Source: Maridesulfovibrio sp. (GTDB taxonomy: Bacteria > Desulfobacterota > Desulfovibrionia > Desulfovibrionales > Desulfovibrionaceae). From it: DNA of 64,000 bases. The translations under genes and the position numbers were made by a program. Below the pieces are notes generated by a model, which saw only the letters and a program-made list of their open reading frames with translations, was not told the origin of the DNA and searched no databases. The stretch covers positions 496,001 to 560,000 of the forward strand of contig NZ_OY780933.1 in assembly GCF_963676065.1 (NCBI RefSeq), given 5' to 3'. Numbering within the stretch: the stretch's first letter is position 1; the number at the start of each line of letters is the position of its first letter. Of this stretch, positions 26,548-35,328 are shown piece by piece.

Positions 26548-27747
26548 CTAACAAAGCTTCCTGACGATCCTGTCCAACACTCCCTGCACCTTGGAAATGG
26601 CAACGCCGTAATTGGTGATCGGCACCTCCCTGCGGGAACATTCTCTAATGCGGCGCAGCATTTCTGTACGACTGGTCATGCATCCGCCGCAATGTACTGC
26701 CAGAGCAAAGCCTTCCAGATCATCAGGGAAGTCATGGCCGGAGTACATAACAAACTCCAGCTCCCTGCCAGTGTACTGCGTGATCCAGCGCGGTATTTTT
26801 ACCCGTCCTATATCGTCAGCCACATCGTGGTGCGAGCATGCCTCACACAAGAGCACCCTGTCACCATCCTGCAGGGAATCAATAGCTTCAGCTCCCTGAA
26901 CCAGCATCCGCAAATCTCCCTTGAAGCGTGCAAAAAGAGTCGAAAAAGTGGTCAACGGAACTTCCTCCGGAACATCGCCTGCCACCTTGAGCACCACCTG
27001 AGAATCAGTTACGACCAATGCTGGAGGCGTGCTCAGCCTGTCCAAAGCCTCTTCAAGCTCGCGCTCCTTGACCACCATTCCCATGGCGTCACTGTCCAGA
27101 ATATCGCGCAGAACCTGAACCTGCGGGAGGATCAGCCGACCTTTCGGGGCGGCCAGATCAATAGGCACAACGCAGAGCACAACATCCCCCTCCTCTATCA
27201 AATCGCTCACAAGAACCGGTTCTTCAATGAATTCACGGGGAGCCATATTGATTACGGCTTTTTTGAGATCATCAATGCCCTTGGCGGAACGGGCGCAGAC
27301 AATCTGGCTATTAATGGAATGCTCCGCACAAAAAGCAAAATCTTCCGGGGAGGGCCCGGCAATATCAGCCTTATTGAAGACGACCAGTACGGGAATGTTC
27401 ATTTTCCGGGCAATATGCAAAATATCCTCTTCAGCCTTGCCCACACCCTGCTCACCGACAACAAGTAAAGCAAGATCAGTCCGGAACAACACCTTGTGTG
27501 TAGCCCTGGTGCGCAGTTCACCGAGCTCGCCTTCATCGTCAAGTCCGGCGGTATCGTAAAAGGTCACCGGTCCCAAAGATAGCAACTCATAATGCTTTGC
27601 CACCGGATCAGTGGTTGTACCCGGATAATCGGATACAATGGCTGTATCCTGACCGGAAAGTGCGTTGATCAGCGAAGATTTCCCGGCGTTACGCCTACCG
27701 ACCAGGGTAATAACCATACGCACGCCTTTAGGGGCTTTGTCATTCAT
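26548..27747 (-). CDS. hydF: [FeFe] hydrogenase maturation GTPase HydF
   Basis: Scaffold on which the 2Fe subcluster of the H-cluster is assembled before transfer to HydA; 399 residues. An N-terminal GTPase domain has the P-loop GRRNAGKSSL, switch PGTTTDPV, DTAGLDDEG and NKAD. A dimerisation domain follows. The C-terminal Fe-S domain has the family ligands CEACSHHD and, about 50 residues on, HCGGC. It overlaps hydE by 8 bases and is the last gene of the operon that starts with fdhF. Confidence 0.96.
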   Translation of the reverse strand: MNDKAPKGVRMVITLVGRRNAGKSSLINALSGQDTAIVSDYPGTTTDPVAKHYELLSLGPVTFYDTAGLDDEGELGELRTRATHKVLFRTDLALLVVGEQGVGKAEEDILHIARKMNIPVLVVFNKADIAGPSPEDFAFCAEHSINSQIVCARSAKGIDDLKKAVINMAPREFIEEPVLVSDLIEEGDVVLCVVPIDLAAPKGRLILPQVQVLRDILDSDAMGMVVKERELEEALDRLSTPPALVVTDSQVVLKVAGDVPEEVPLTTFSTLFARFKGDLRMLVQGAEAIDSLQDGDRVLLCEACSHHDVADDIGRVKIPRWITQYTGRELEFVMYSGHDFPDDLEGFALAVHCGGCMTSRTEMLRRIRECSRREVPITNYGVAISKVQGVLDRIVRKLC

Positions 27748-28759
27748 TTAACAATTCCTTATTTTTAAAAGTACGCATTGGAGACCGACCTCGGGCTGAA
27801 GAGGGATGATAGCCCGCAATCCTCAGCCGCTGTTGTAAATGAGCGACATTCTTCAAAACGGATTTAACGGATGAATTTTTTCCGGGATAAATGCTATAAC
27901 CTGCCCGGACGGATTCCGGGGTGACTGAAGGCATGACCACATTGGCCCCTACCTCAAGTCCCTGCTCGCGTCCGTTTGAAACCAACATATCAAGGGCGCT
28001 GGTGGCCGGGATATTCGCCACCGGATTCATAATGCGCAGCAGTGCGGTTGCCCGCAGGGATTCATCTAAACTGCCTGCCCAAAAACGACCAAGCGGCGTA
28101 TCAGGATGTGGAATAAACGGCCCGACAGCAATCATGTCCAAGGGAAGTCCGCTCAGACGCGACAGATCCTCGGCCAGTATTTCAGAAGTCATTCCGGGAA
28201 GCCCGGTGATAAGCCCGGACCCTGTTTCATATCCCAGACTGCAAAGCATTTCTAAATGATCCAGACGTTTGGAAACACTCTGCCCCGGTCGAAGCATGGC
28301 GTGTAATCTTTTGTCAAAGGTTTCCATTTTTAGAAGATACCGATCCGCGCCGCAATCCCGCCAGAATTTATAACTATCCCTGCCATGATCACCAAGACAA
28401 AGGGTTACCGAAACATCGGCATACGTTTTGATGGATTGAATTATATTTCCAATGAAACGCGGGTCCATGGCTTTATCCTCACCGGATTGAAACACCACAG
28501 TTCCCAACCCGGCATCAATGGCCGACTTTGCCGCGCCCATAATGGACTCTTTATCAAGGGAAAACCGTTCTAGCTGCCCGTTACAGCAGCGCAGTCCGCA
28601 ATAATGGCAGTTCTTGCGGCAGTGGGTGGAAAACTCCACCACTCCGCGCTGATAAACCTCATTACCGAACACGGAATCACGTACTTCACGGGCCTGCGCA
28701 AATAATTTTTCAGGATCGGGCGCGCGCAAGGCATCGAGTATTTCTTTCGCGGTCATCAT
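27740..28759 (-). CDS. hydE: [FeFe] hydrogenase maturation radical SAM enzyme HydE
   Basis: Radical SAM protein of 339 residues acting on the HydG-made iron synthon during H-cluster assembly. The SAM cluster motif is CRKNCHYC (CxxxCxxC), with the GGE-like region replaced by FQSGEDKAMD, and MLRPGQS further on. I prefer the ATG at 28759, which overlaps the stop of the previous gene (TGATG); a start 42 bases earlier would extend into that gene. It is translationally coupled at both ends. Confidence 0.95.
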   Translation of the reverse strand: MMTAKEILDALRAPDPEKLFAQAREVRDSVFGNEVYQRGVVEFSTHCRKNCHYCGLRCCNGQLERFSLDKESIMGAAKSAIDAGLGTVVFQSGEDKAMDPRFIGNIIQSIKTYADVSVTLCLGDHGRDSYKFWRDCGADRYLLKMETFDKRLHAMLRPGQSVSKRLDHLEMLCSLGYETGSGLITGLPGMTSEILAEDLSRLSGLPLDMIAVGPFIPHPDTPLGRFWAGSLDESLRATALLRIMNPVANIPATSALDMLVSNGREQGLEVGANVVMPSVTPESVRAGYSIYPGKNSSVKSVLKNVAHLQQRLRIAGYHPSSARGRSPMRTFKNKELLNE

Positions 28760-29331
28760 CACAAATCCATCGGATTCACTTGGCTGAGCAGGTATGCGCA
28801 CTCGGAAACAATCCGATAAGCGGCCCGTTCTTCAACTGCGGAAGGTTCCGTGCCAACGCGGACAGACTCGAAAAGGGATTCAACAGGGCCTTCAACCCGG
28901 CACCAGAAACCTTCAGGAGTCATAACCGGGCCATGGGCAAAATGACCGAAAAAAATCTGATCATCGACGATGATCGCCGGAAAATTCGGACGTTCCCGCA
29001 ATTCAAGAACTGAAACACGCTCGGGAAACATGGCAACAAGTTCACTGAGGAATGCCCGCGACTCAGCCAGTTCGCGCTGCTTATCCTGCATATTCATGCC
29101 CGGACGCAGCAGGCTCATCAATTCTCCGGCCCACGTAAAAACATTCGGATCCGGCAGGCAAAGTACGCGCAATGACGCTCCCTGCGGATGAGAAAGTGCG
29201 CAACTCAGAGCAGAACAAATTTGTGGGGACTTCCTGAAATTCCCATAAGGAGGCGCAAGCAGCAGGATCTCCCGGCGCGCCGAGCTTAACGAAATATCCA
29301 GATTCAAACCATTCAACCCAGCTGAAATCAT
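28759..29331 (-). CDS. Unknown protein embedded in the hydrogenase maturation operon
   Basis: 190 residues; I do not recognise the family. No signal peptide or membrane span. It has an alpha/beta look (ISLSSARREILLLAPPYGNFRKS; LRVLCLPDPNVFTWAGELMSLLRPGMN; FPAIIVDDQIFFGHFAHGP), reminiscent of phospholipase-D-like or phosphatase-like Rossmann folds, but no catalytic HKD pair. It overlaps aspA upstream and hydE downstream, so it is made in step with the maturases. A role in H-cluster assembly or regulation is the natural inference. Confidence 0.75.
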   Translation of the reverse strand: MISAGLNGLNLDISLSSARREILLLAPPYGNFRKSPQICSALSCALSHPQGASLRVLCLPDPNVFTWAGELMSLLRPGMNMQDKQRELAESRAFLSELVAMFPERVSVLELRERPNFPAIIVDDQIFFGHFAHGPVMTPEGFWCRVEGPVESLFESVRVGTEPSAVEERAAYRIVSECAYLLSQVNPMDL

Positions 29332-30761
29332 GAGTTTTCCTTTTCAACAAAGGACTCATAGGTTTCAGGGGTATAGCCCAGTTGCCGCATCCGTCCCGGT
29401 GTGAATAAATCTGCAATAATATTTTCAGCTATGCCAAGTATCTGTGAGGCGGCCTCAACGATGGAAAGATCCTCTTGGCAGGCCAGCCGGGAAATTTCCT
29501 CCGCCCGCTCATAACCCACAGCAGGAACAAGCATGGTTACGAAAGAGCCGCTGGCGGAAAGATTTTCCAAACAACGCTGAACATCCGGCTCAACTTGAGC
29601 CAGACAACGTTCATTAAGCAGCACATAAGCATTGATCAGCAGGTTGAGCGATTCAAGAATGGTTTGAGCCAGCAGTGGCATGAACTGGTTTAACTCCAGA
29701 TTGCCCAAGGCCCCGGCCTGTCCGATCAAGCCGTCATTTGCCATGACCCGCAGTGCCGCCTGAGATACTGCTTCCGGAATAACCGGATTGACCTTGCCGG
29801 GCATGATCGAAGACCCGGCCTGCATGGCTGGAATCTGCAATTCCGCAAAGCCGCCAACAGGGCCGGAGGCGAGCAGCCGAATGTCTCCGCTTATCTTCAG
29901 CAGATTCGATGCACAAACCTTGAGCATGCCCGAAACTTCGACAAAACAGTCCGTATTCTGGGTGGCATCCACCAAATTTTCAGCCCGGGATATCTTCAAT
30001 CCCGTAATCCGACGCAGTTCATCCACAACCCGAAAAATATATTCGCGAGGCGCACCAAGACCTGTGCCCACAGCTGTTCCGCCGAGGTTGACCTGCCTGA
30101 TCCGCTCCCGGCACTTGAAAACCCGCCAGCGATCCCGGGCCATGGGTTCGGCCCATGCTCCGAAAGTCATGCCCGCAGTGACGGGAACAGCGTCCTGCAG
30201 CTGGGTCCGGGCCAGTCTTGGTACGGCCTGAAACTCCTGTTCCTTGCGTTGCAACATGTCCTGCAACCCGGAAACAGATATTTCAAGCCGTTTAAGCTCA
30301 TGCAAAACGGCAACTTTCAAAGCTGTAGGATAGGTATCATTGGTGGATTGGTGCTGGTTTACATGATGCAGAGGGTGCACAACATATGACCCGTAAGGAC
30401 TGCCGAGCAATTCGCCGGCACGGTTGGCAAGGACCTCATTCATATTCATGTTTGTTGAAGTCCCTGCTCCCCCCTGAAAAGCGTCTACCAGAATATGATC
30501 ATGATGCTTGCCGCCGATCATCTCCAGACAGGCCGTCTCGATGGCTCCTGCTGTTTCCTGCGCAAGAAACCCAAGCTCCCTGTTGGTCCGCGCACAGGCC
30601 AGCTTCACCTCGGCATAGGAACGGATAAAGACTTCACTGAGGCGAACCCCGGAAAGAGGGAAATTATCCATAGCCCGTGCGCTATGCACGCCGTAAAGGG
30701 CCTCAGCGGGTATATCGACACTTCCAAGCGCATCCTGTTCACTGCGGTACTCTGCTGCCAT
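29328..30761 (-). CDS. aspA: Aspartate ammonia-lyase
   Basis: Fumarase/aspartase superfamily enzyme of 477 residues, aspartate to fumarate plus ammonia. Family blocks visible are GGAGTSTNMNMNEVLANRA, HPLHHVNQHQSTNDTYPT, the substrate-binding TQLQDAVPVT, and the signature GSSIMPGKVNPVIPEA. GxSxxMPxKxN is exact. It lies inside the maturation operon, 38 bases after hydG and overlapping the unknown gene. This suggests it supplies ammonia for the bridging amine of the H-cluster or is otherwise tied to hydrogenase synthesis. Fumarase activity is less likely given the aspartase-type NTNMN block. Confidence 0.9.
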   Translation of the reverse strand: MAAEYRSEQDALGSVDIPAEALYGVHSARAMDNFPLSGVRLSEVFIRSYAEVKLACARTNRELGFLAQETAGAIETACLEMIGGKHHDHILVDAFQGGAGTSTNMNMNEVLANRAGELLGSPYGSYVVHPLHHVNQHQSTNDTYPTALKVAVLHELKRLEISVSGLQDMLQRKEQEFQAVPRLARTQLQDAVPVTAGMTFGAWAEPMARDRWRVFKCRERIRQVNLGGTAVGTGLGAPREYIFRVVDELRRITGLKISRAENLVDATQNTDCFVEVSGMLKVCASNLLKISGDIRLLASGPVGGFAELQIPAMQAGSSIMPGKVNPVIPEAVSQAALRVMANDGLIGQAGALGNLELNQFMPLLAQTILESLNLLINAYVLLNERCLAQVEPDVQRCLENLSASGSFVTMLVPAVGYERAEEISRLACQEDLSIVEAASQILGIAENIIADLFTPGRMRQLGYTPETYESFVEKENS

Positions 30762-30799
30762 CCTGTTTCTCCCTGAAAAAACCTGAGTCGATCCACAAA

Positions 30800-32209
30800 T
30801 TACAGATAAAGGTCCCGCTCACCGTGTTCAATACGGACCAGCCTGTCAGCCACCACATTTTTGCGTTTCGCGGCAAAGCCTTTAAGCTCGTTGCTGATGA
30901 GGGCGTTGCCCATGTCCCGCGTGCCCGCCTGAGCATAATCCAGCAGATATTCCTTGAAAGTCAGCAGGGCGTTGGGATGGCAAAATTCCTGTATAAAGCC
31001 CTTTTTAGCCAGTTCCATGAAATGTTCTCCGGTCCTCCCTGCACGGTAACAGGCCGTGCACCACGAAGGGACATAACCGTGCTCCACGATTTCCCTGATA
31101 ACTTCTTCAAGATTGCGGTTGTCACCGATGCAGAACTGCTGCACATCAGGACGGTCGTAATCGGGATCGCTGTATGCTCCGGGGTAAGTACGCGACCCGG
31201 CACTGAGCTGGGAGATACCGAGATCAAGCAACTCGCGGCGCATCTGCCTGTTCTCACGGGTGCTGAGGATAAGCCCGGTATAGGGAACCGAAAGACGCAG
31301 CACTGCCACCAGCCTCTTGAACCTTGCATCTGAAATGGGATACGGCGGATTGTATGCCATTTCTGAATTGAGAGCGGGTTCCAGACGCGGAAAGGACAAA
31401 GTGTGCGGCCCCACTCCGAACTTCGATTCCAGTTCCGCAGCATGTGACAGCAGGGCAATGGTATCAAAACGGTAGTCATACAATCCAAGCAGAGTACCCA
31501 TACCCACATCATCTATGCCCGCTTCCATTGCCCGGTGCATGGCATGCAGACGCCAGAGGTAATTTTTCTTGTGCCCTACGGGATGAAGCTCGGCGTAAGT
31601 TTCCCTGTGGTAGGTTTCCTGAAAACACTGGTAGGTGCCGATGCCGACCTCATGCAATTTGCGAAACCCTTCCACATCCAGCGGAGCGCAGTTGATATTC
31701 ACCCGCCGGATTTCGCCGCTTTTGTCGGAAACAGTATCGTACACGGTACGCACGGTGTCAGCGATCCAGTCAGCACCGAATTTCGGATGTTCACCGTAGA
31801 CCAGAAGCAGCCGTTTATGGCCCTGCTTTTCCAGCACGGACACTTCCTGCCGAATATTATCGGCACTGAGGGTCCGGCGAAGCAATTCCTTGTTTGTGTC
31901 CTTGAATCCGCAATATGCACAACGGTTGAAACACTCATTGGTAATATAAAGGGGAGCAAAAAGAACCAGCCGGTTACCGTAAATGGTCTGTTTCACTTTA
32001 CGGGCGGTCTCAAAGAGAGCCTCGCTCAGCTCCGGGTCCTCGACCTGCAAAAGCCTTGCGGTATCATCAAGGGACAGCCCCTTGGCTTCCAAGGCCTTAT
32101 CCAGAATATCATGCACATGGGCAGCTTCGGTCCGGGTAGTGGAATTAACTGTTTCCCAAATCTTATTTCCGTCAATAAAGTCTGTTAATCCTGTAGTCTT
32201 CAGTTTCAT
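30800..32209 (-). CDS. hydG: [FeFe] hydrogenase maturation radical SAM enzyme HydG
   Basis: Tyrosine lyase of 469 residues that makes the CO and CN ligands as an iron-cysteine synthon. It has the SAM cluster motif CFNRCAYC near residue 92 and the C-terminal auxiliary cluster motif CTACYRAG plus a cysteine 22 residues later (FCHPNALLTF), the CX2CX22C unique to HydG. I chose the ATG at 32209 with CGGAGATC upstream; an earlier in-frame start would add 47 residues running back into the regulator gene. It follows the response regulator by 34 bases. Confidence 0.96.
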   Translation of the reverse strand: MKLKTTGLTDFIDGNKIWETVNSTTRTEAAHVHDILDKALEAKGLSLDDTARLLQVEDPELSEALFETARKVKQTIYGNRLVLFAPLYITNECFNRCAYCGFKDTNKELLRRTLSADNIRQEVSVLEKQGHKRLLLVYGEHPKFGADWIADTVRTVYDTVSDKSGEIRRVNINCAPLDVEGFRKLHEVGIGTYQCFQETYHRETYAELHPVGHKKNYLWRLHAMHRAMEAGIDDVGMGTLLGLYDYRFDTIALLSHAAELESKFGVGPHTLSFPRLEPALNSEMAYNPPYPISDARFKRLVAVLRLSVPYTGLILSTRENRQMRRELLDLGISQLSAGSRTYPGAYSDPDYDRPDVQQFCIGDNRNLEEVIREIVEHGYVPSWCTACYRAGRTGEHFMELAKKGFIQEFCHPNALLTFKEYLLDYAQAGTRDMGNALISNELKGFAAKRKNVVADRLVRIEHGERDLYL

Positions 32210-32243
32210 GATGATCTCCGGTATATAATCTGTGCAGAAATTT

Positions 32244-33698
32244 CTATTGGCTTTCGCCTTGCTGTCTGGCCGCAAGCCGGTAATAAAGCATGCGGATGGA
32301 AATCCCCAGTTGCGCAGCAGCTTTGGTCTTGTTGCCGCTGCTTGCAGCAAGTGCGGCGTCTATATCTTCATCAGTGGGTCTTGATCGATTTTTTGGGCCG
32401 TTTTTCCGTAATATGGGGCTTTTTTCCCGCACCGGGGCTATTTTCTGCATACCTGCGAAAAAACCGGACAGATGTTCAGGGAACAAAACCTGCGCGTCAT
32501 GCATGACCGAAATCCATTCCATGGCATTTTTCAATTCCCGCACATTGCCTGCCCACGGATGATCCAGCAGGGTTGCGGCAGCTTCGGGACTGATCTCTCT
32601 GAAAGCCTTGCCCCGTTTCTCTGAAAACGCCCTCAGAAACAACATGGCCAGAGGAACAATATCAGCAATCCGTTCCCGCAGAGGCGGCACCAGAATAGAA
32701 CCGACTCTCAACCGGTAATAAAGATCCATACGGAAAAGGCCCTGTTCAATGCGTTCGGTCAGGTCAAGATTTGTAGCGGCTATGATACGTATATCAGTGC
32801 GAACTTTACTCAACCCGCCGACGCGATAAAAACTCTTGTCCTCGATAACGCGTAACAGCTTGGCTTGCAGTTCCACAGGAATTTCACCGATCTCGTCCAA
32901 AAAAAGAGTTCCGCCCATAGCCAAATCGATCTTGCCCCTGGCTCCGCGGGTGGCGCTGCCGGTGAACGCCCCGGCCTCATAACCGAACAATTCACTTTCA
33001 AAAAGATTGGCAGGAAGAGCCGCGCAGTTGATGTCCACAAAAGGCCGGGGTGAAGAGGAATTGTCCTCGCCGTAGTGAATCAGCTTGGCCACGATGTCCT
33101 TGCCGACTCCGGTCTCCCCTTGAATGAGCACAGGCAGATCACGGTCCGCGTGATAACGCCGGGCCTGATTCACGACTTCCCACATGATCTCGGAAAAAAT
33201 ACCCACGTTATTGAGTCCGGCCTGCCTGGCGAGCAGATCGCGCAAGCGGGACAATTCGGCCCGCACATCGCTCGTGGCCTCGGCCACGACCTCCTCAAAA
33301 TGCCCGGTCAGTCTCTCATTTTCCTGCAAAAGGGCCTGATGCTCTGCAACGCGGTCCAGAACCGCACCGAGTTCCTCAAGATTGATGGGCTTGGTCAGGT
33401 AGTCGTATGCTCCGGCCCGCAAGGCGCCGATGGCAAGTTCCAAGTCGGCGTGCCCGGTATAAAGGACAACATCCGCAGGATGGGAACGGGGCAGATCCTT
33501 AATGTCACGAACCAGTTCAATGCCGGTTCTTCCCGGCATCTGGATATCGGAGAGAACCATTTCAAAATGATGATTGCGGCAGATTTCCAGAGCGGAAACC
33601 GCCTCCGAACAGGGGGTGACCGCATGCCCGAGCAGGGTTAAATATTCGGCCAGAGAATCCCGTGTGGCCATGTCGTCATCGACAAGCAGAATACGCAT
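32244..33698 (-). CDS. NtrC-family sigma-54 response regulator
   Basis: 484 residues. The receiver domain has the acidic pair DDD near residue 7 and phospho-acceptor in MVLSDIQMPGRTG. The AAA+ domain has Walker A GETGVGKDIV, the sigma-54 loop as GAFTGS (last residue differs from the usual A), and Walker B GGTLFLDEIGEIP. A Fis-type helix-turn-helix is C-terminal (NKTKAAAQLGISIRMLYYRL). It is encoded between the hydrogenase subunits and hydG, in the same operon, so it probably autoregulates the whole cluster with the adjacent kinase. Confidence 0.92.
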   Translation of the reverse strand: MRILLVDDDMATRDSLAEYLTLLGHAVTPCSEAVSALEICRNHHFEMVLSDIQMPGRTGIELVRDIKDLPRSHPADVVLYTGHADLELAIGALRAGAYDYLTKPINLEELGAVLDRVAEHQALLQENERLTGHFEEVVAEATSDVRAELSRLRDLLARQAGLNNVGIFSEIMWEVVNQARRYHADRDLPVLIQGETGVGKDIVAKLIHYGEDNSSSPRPFVDINCAALPANLFESELFGYEAGAFTGSATRGARGKIDLAMGGTLFLDEIGEIPVELQAKLLRVIEDKSFYRVGGLSKVRTDIRIIAATNLDLTERIEQGLFRMDLYYRLRVGSILVPPLRERIADIVPLAMLFLRAFSEKRGKAFREISPEAAATLLDHPWAGNVRELKNAMEWISVMHDAQVLFPEHLSGFFAGMQKIAPVREKSPILRKNGPKNRSRPTDEDIDAALAASSGNKTKAAAQLGISIRMLYYRLAARQQGESQ

Positions 33699-33703
33699 GT
33701 TAT

Positions 33704-34822
33704 CTAATCCCTTCCCGCTTCGGCAGCAGGCAGTATGGCCCGCAGCAAGGCCCCGCCCCCGGGACGGTTTTCCGCAATGACGGAACCTCCGGCGGCCTGC
33801 ACGATAGTGCGCACGATGGACAGTCCGAGTCCCATGGAAGTACCCGGAGATTTAGTGGAGAAAAAAGGCTCAAAAAGTTCGCCGGCCAGTTTCGGGTCAA
33901 ATCCGGGACCATTGTCGGCCACGCTCAGTTCCACGGAATCAGCCCCCTGCGGGACCACCCGAATGGAAATTGTTTTCTGTTCATTTTCAGCCCCTTCCAG
34001 AGCCTGCATGGCGTTGGCCGCAAGGTTCATGACCAGCTCTTCAAACCTGATACATGTTCCGGCAACAGGTTTGATTTCAGGATCTATGTTGAGTTCCAAT
34101 GCTATGCCTCTGGCAATCATCTGGGCACTCAGCAGGGAAAGAGCTGACTGCGCCGCCTCCCCAAGGTTGCACAACTCGCCGGCCCCGGCCTGATTATAGC
34201 GCAGATGCTCACGAAGATGATTGACAATGGAGTCGATGCGGTCCACCTGCCCGGCAATCTTGCGCAGGATACGGACGACCTCATTGTTGGGGGTCTCACA
34301 ACGATCCTCCAGCAGCAGGGCCGAGGCGGAAAGTAAGCGTATTGCGTTCAACGGCTGATTGATCTCATGGGCAATACCGCCGCCGATGACGGCAAATGTA
34401 GTCACCCGACTGGCGCGTTCCATGGCTGAGCGAGCTTCGGCCAAAGTAGCTTCAGCCTGCCGCTGGACTGTTACGTCACGCCCCACGGATTGATATTCAA
34501 CCGCGCGACCTTCTTCATTAAAGATTGCCCGGGTAATATATTGTACGTAGTAAACGTCTCCATCCTCAGCGGTATAGCTGGGCTCGGTGACAACCTCGGG
34601 ATTATCAGGAGTCAGGGAATATACCTGACGAACGATCTCCTCACGTTCATCAAGTGCCAGAAGATCCTGAAAATTAGACGAAAGAAGGAATTCGGAACTC
34701 TTGCCGTAAAAATGACAAAAAGCCCGGTTCACAAAAGTCAGTCGCCCGTCGGGACGAAAACGACGGATAAGCTCAGTCTGGTCCTCGACCACGCTGCGGT
34801 ATATGGAATCCTGCGCTGTCAT
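33704..34822 (-). CDS. Soluble PAS-domain sensor histidine kinase
   Basis: 372 residues without membrane segments. An N-terminal PAS domain (about 5-130; RSVVEDQTELIRRFRPDG) is followed by HisKA with the phospho-histidine in GGGIAHEINQPLNAIRLL and a HATPase domain (LVMNLAANAMQALEG, VADNGPGFDP, TSMGLGLSIVRTIVQAAGG). The gene overlaps the 3' end of the ferredoxin gene (ATGA) and is followed after 5 bases by its response regulator. It probably senses a cytoplasmic signal such as redox state, formate or H2 through PAS. Confidence 0.9.
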   Translation of the reverse strand: MTAQDSIYRSVVEDQTELIRRFRPDGRLTFVNRAFCHFYGKSSEFLLSSNFQDLLALDEREEIVRQVYSLTPDNPEVVTEPSYTAEDGDVYYVQYITRAIFNEEGRAVEYQSVGRDVTVQRQAEATLAEARSAMERASRVTTFAVIGGGIAHEINQPLNAIRLLSASALLLEDRCETPNNEVVRILRKIAGQVDRIDSIVNHLREHLRYNQAGAGELCNLGEAAQSALSLLSAQMIARGIALELNIDPEIKPVAGTCIRFEELVMNLAANAMQALEGAENEQKTISIRVVPQGADSVELSVADNGPGFDPKLAGELFEPFFSTKSPGTSMGLGLSIVRTIVQAAGGSVIAENRPGGGALLRAILPAAEAGRD

Positions 34823-35325
34823 TTTGTTGCTCTCCGCGCACTTTCTTTGCGTTTCGACGAGGACAGCTTTTGCAGGGATTCGCCGGAAAAAAGGCTCAAG
34901 GCCCCGGCCGGACAGACCGAAACACAGGCCGGTTCGTCACGGAATCCGGTGCATAGATCACATTTATGGGCTACCGGCACATGGCGTTCAACATCGATGG
35001 TCCCGACCTGCATGGCACCGACTGGACAAACGGCCAGACAGGCCTTGCATCCGAAACAACGCTCAGCATCAATCGCCACCGACCTGCCGTTAAAGGTGAT
35101 CGCTCCCACAGGGCATGCCGCAGCGCAGGGGGCGTCCTCACACTGCCGACACTGAACAGGGGCAGTGACACCGGACTCGCGGACAACCGAAATGCGCGGA
35201 CTGAAAGGTTGCCCGCTTTCCATGGCCCGGCCCATGTCGGATGCAATGTGGGCGTCCACGCAGGCTATTTCACAGGCTCGGCAACCGATACAACGGGAAG
35301 GTATAGCCAGAACAAAAGCATTCAT
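34819..35325 (-). CDS. HycB-type polyferredoxin (electron-transfer subunit)
   Basis: 168 residues carrying four [4Fe-4S] motifs: CIGCRACEIACVDAH, CRQCEDAPCAAACP, CFGCKACLAVCP and CDLCTGFRDEPACVSVCP. This is the arrangement of HycB/HydN and of the small subunits of hydrogen-dependent CO2 reductase. It has no twin-arginine signal, so it is cytoplasmic. It lies between hydA and the kinase and would pass electrons between FdhF and HydA. Confidence 0.9.
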   Translation of the reverse strand: MNAFVLAIPSRCIGCRACEIACVDAHIASDMGRAMESGQPFSPRISVVRESGVTAPVQCRQCEDAPCAAACPVGAITFNGRSVAIDAERCFGCKACLAVCPVGAMQVGTIDVERHVPVAHKCDLCTGFRDEPACVSVCPAGALSLFSGESLQKLSSSKRKESARRATK

Positions 35326-35328
35326 GAC

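Noticed and set aside
26692..27468. 258-codon frame antisense to hydF
   Set aside because: Shadow of a firmly identified gene; no domain of its own.
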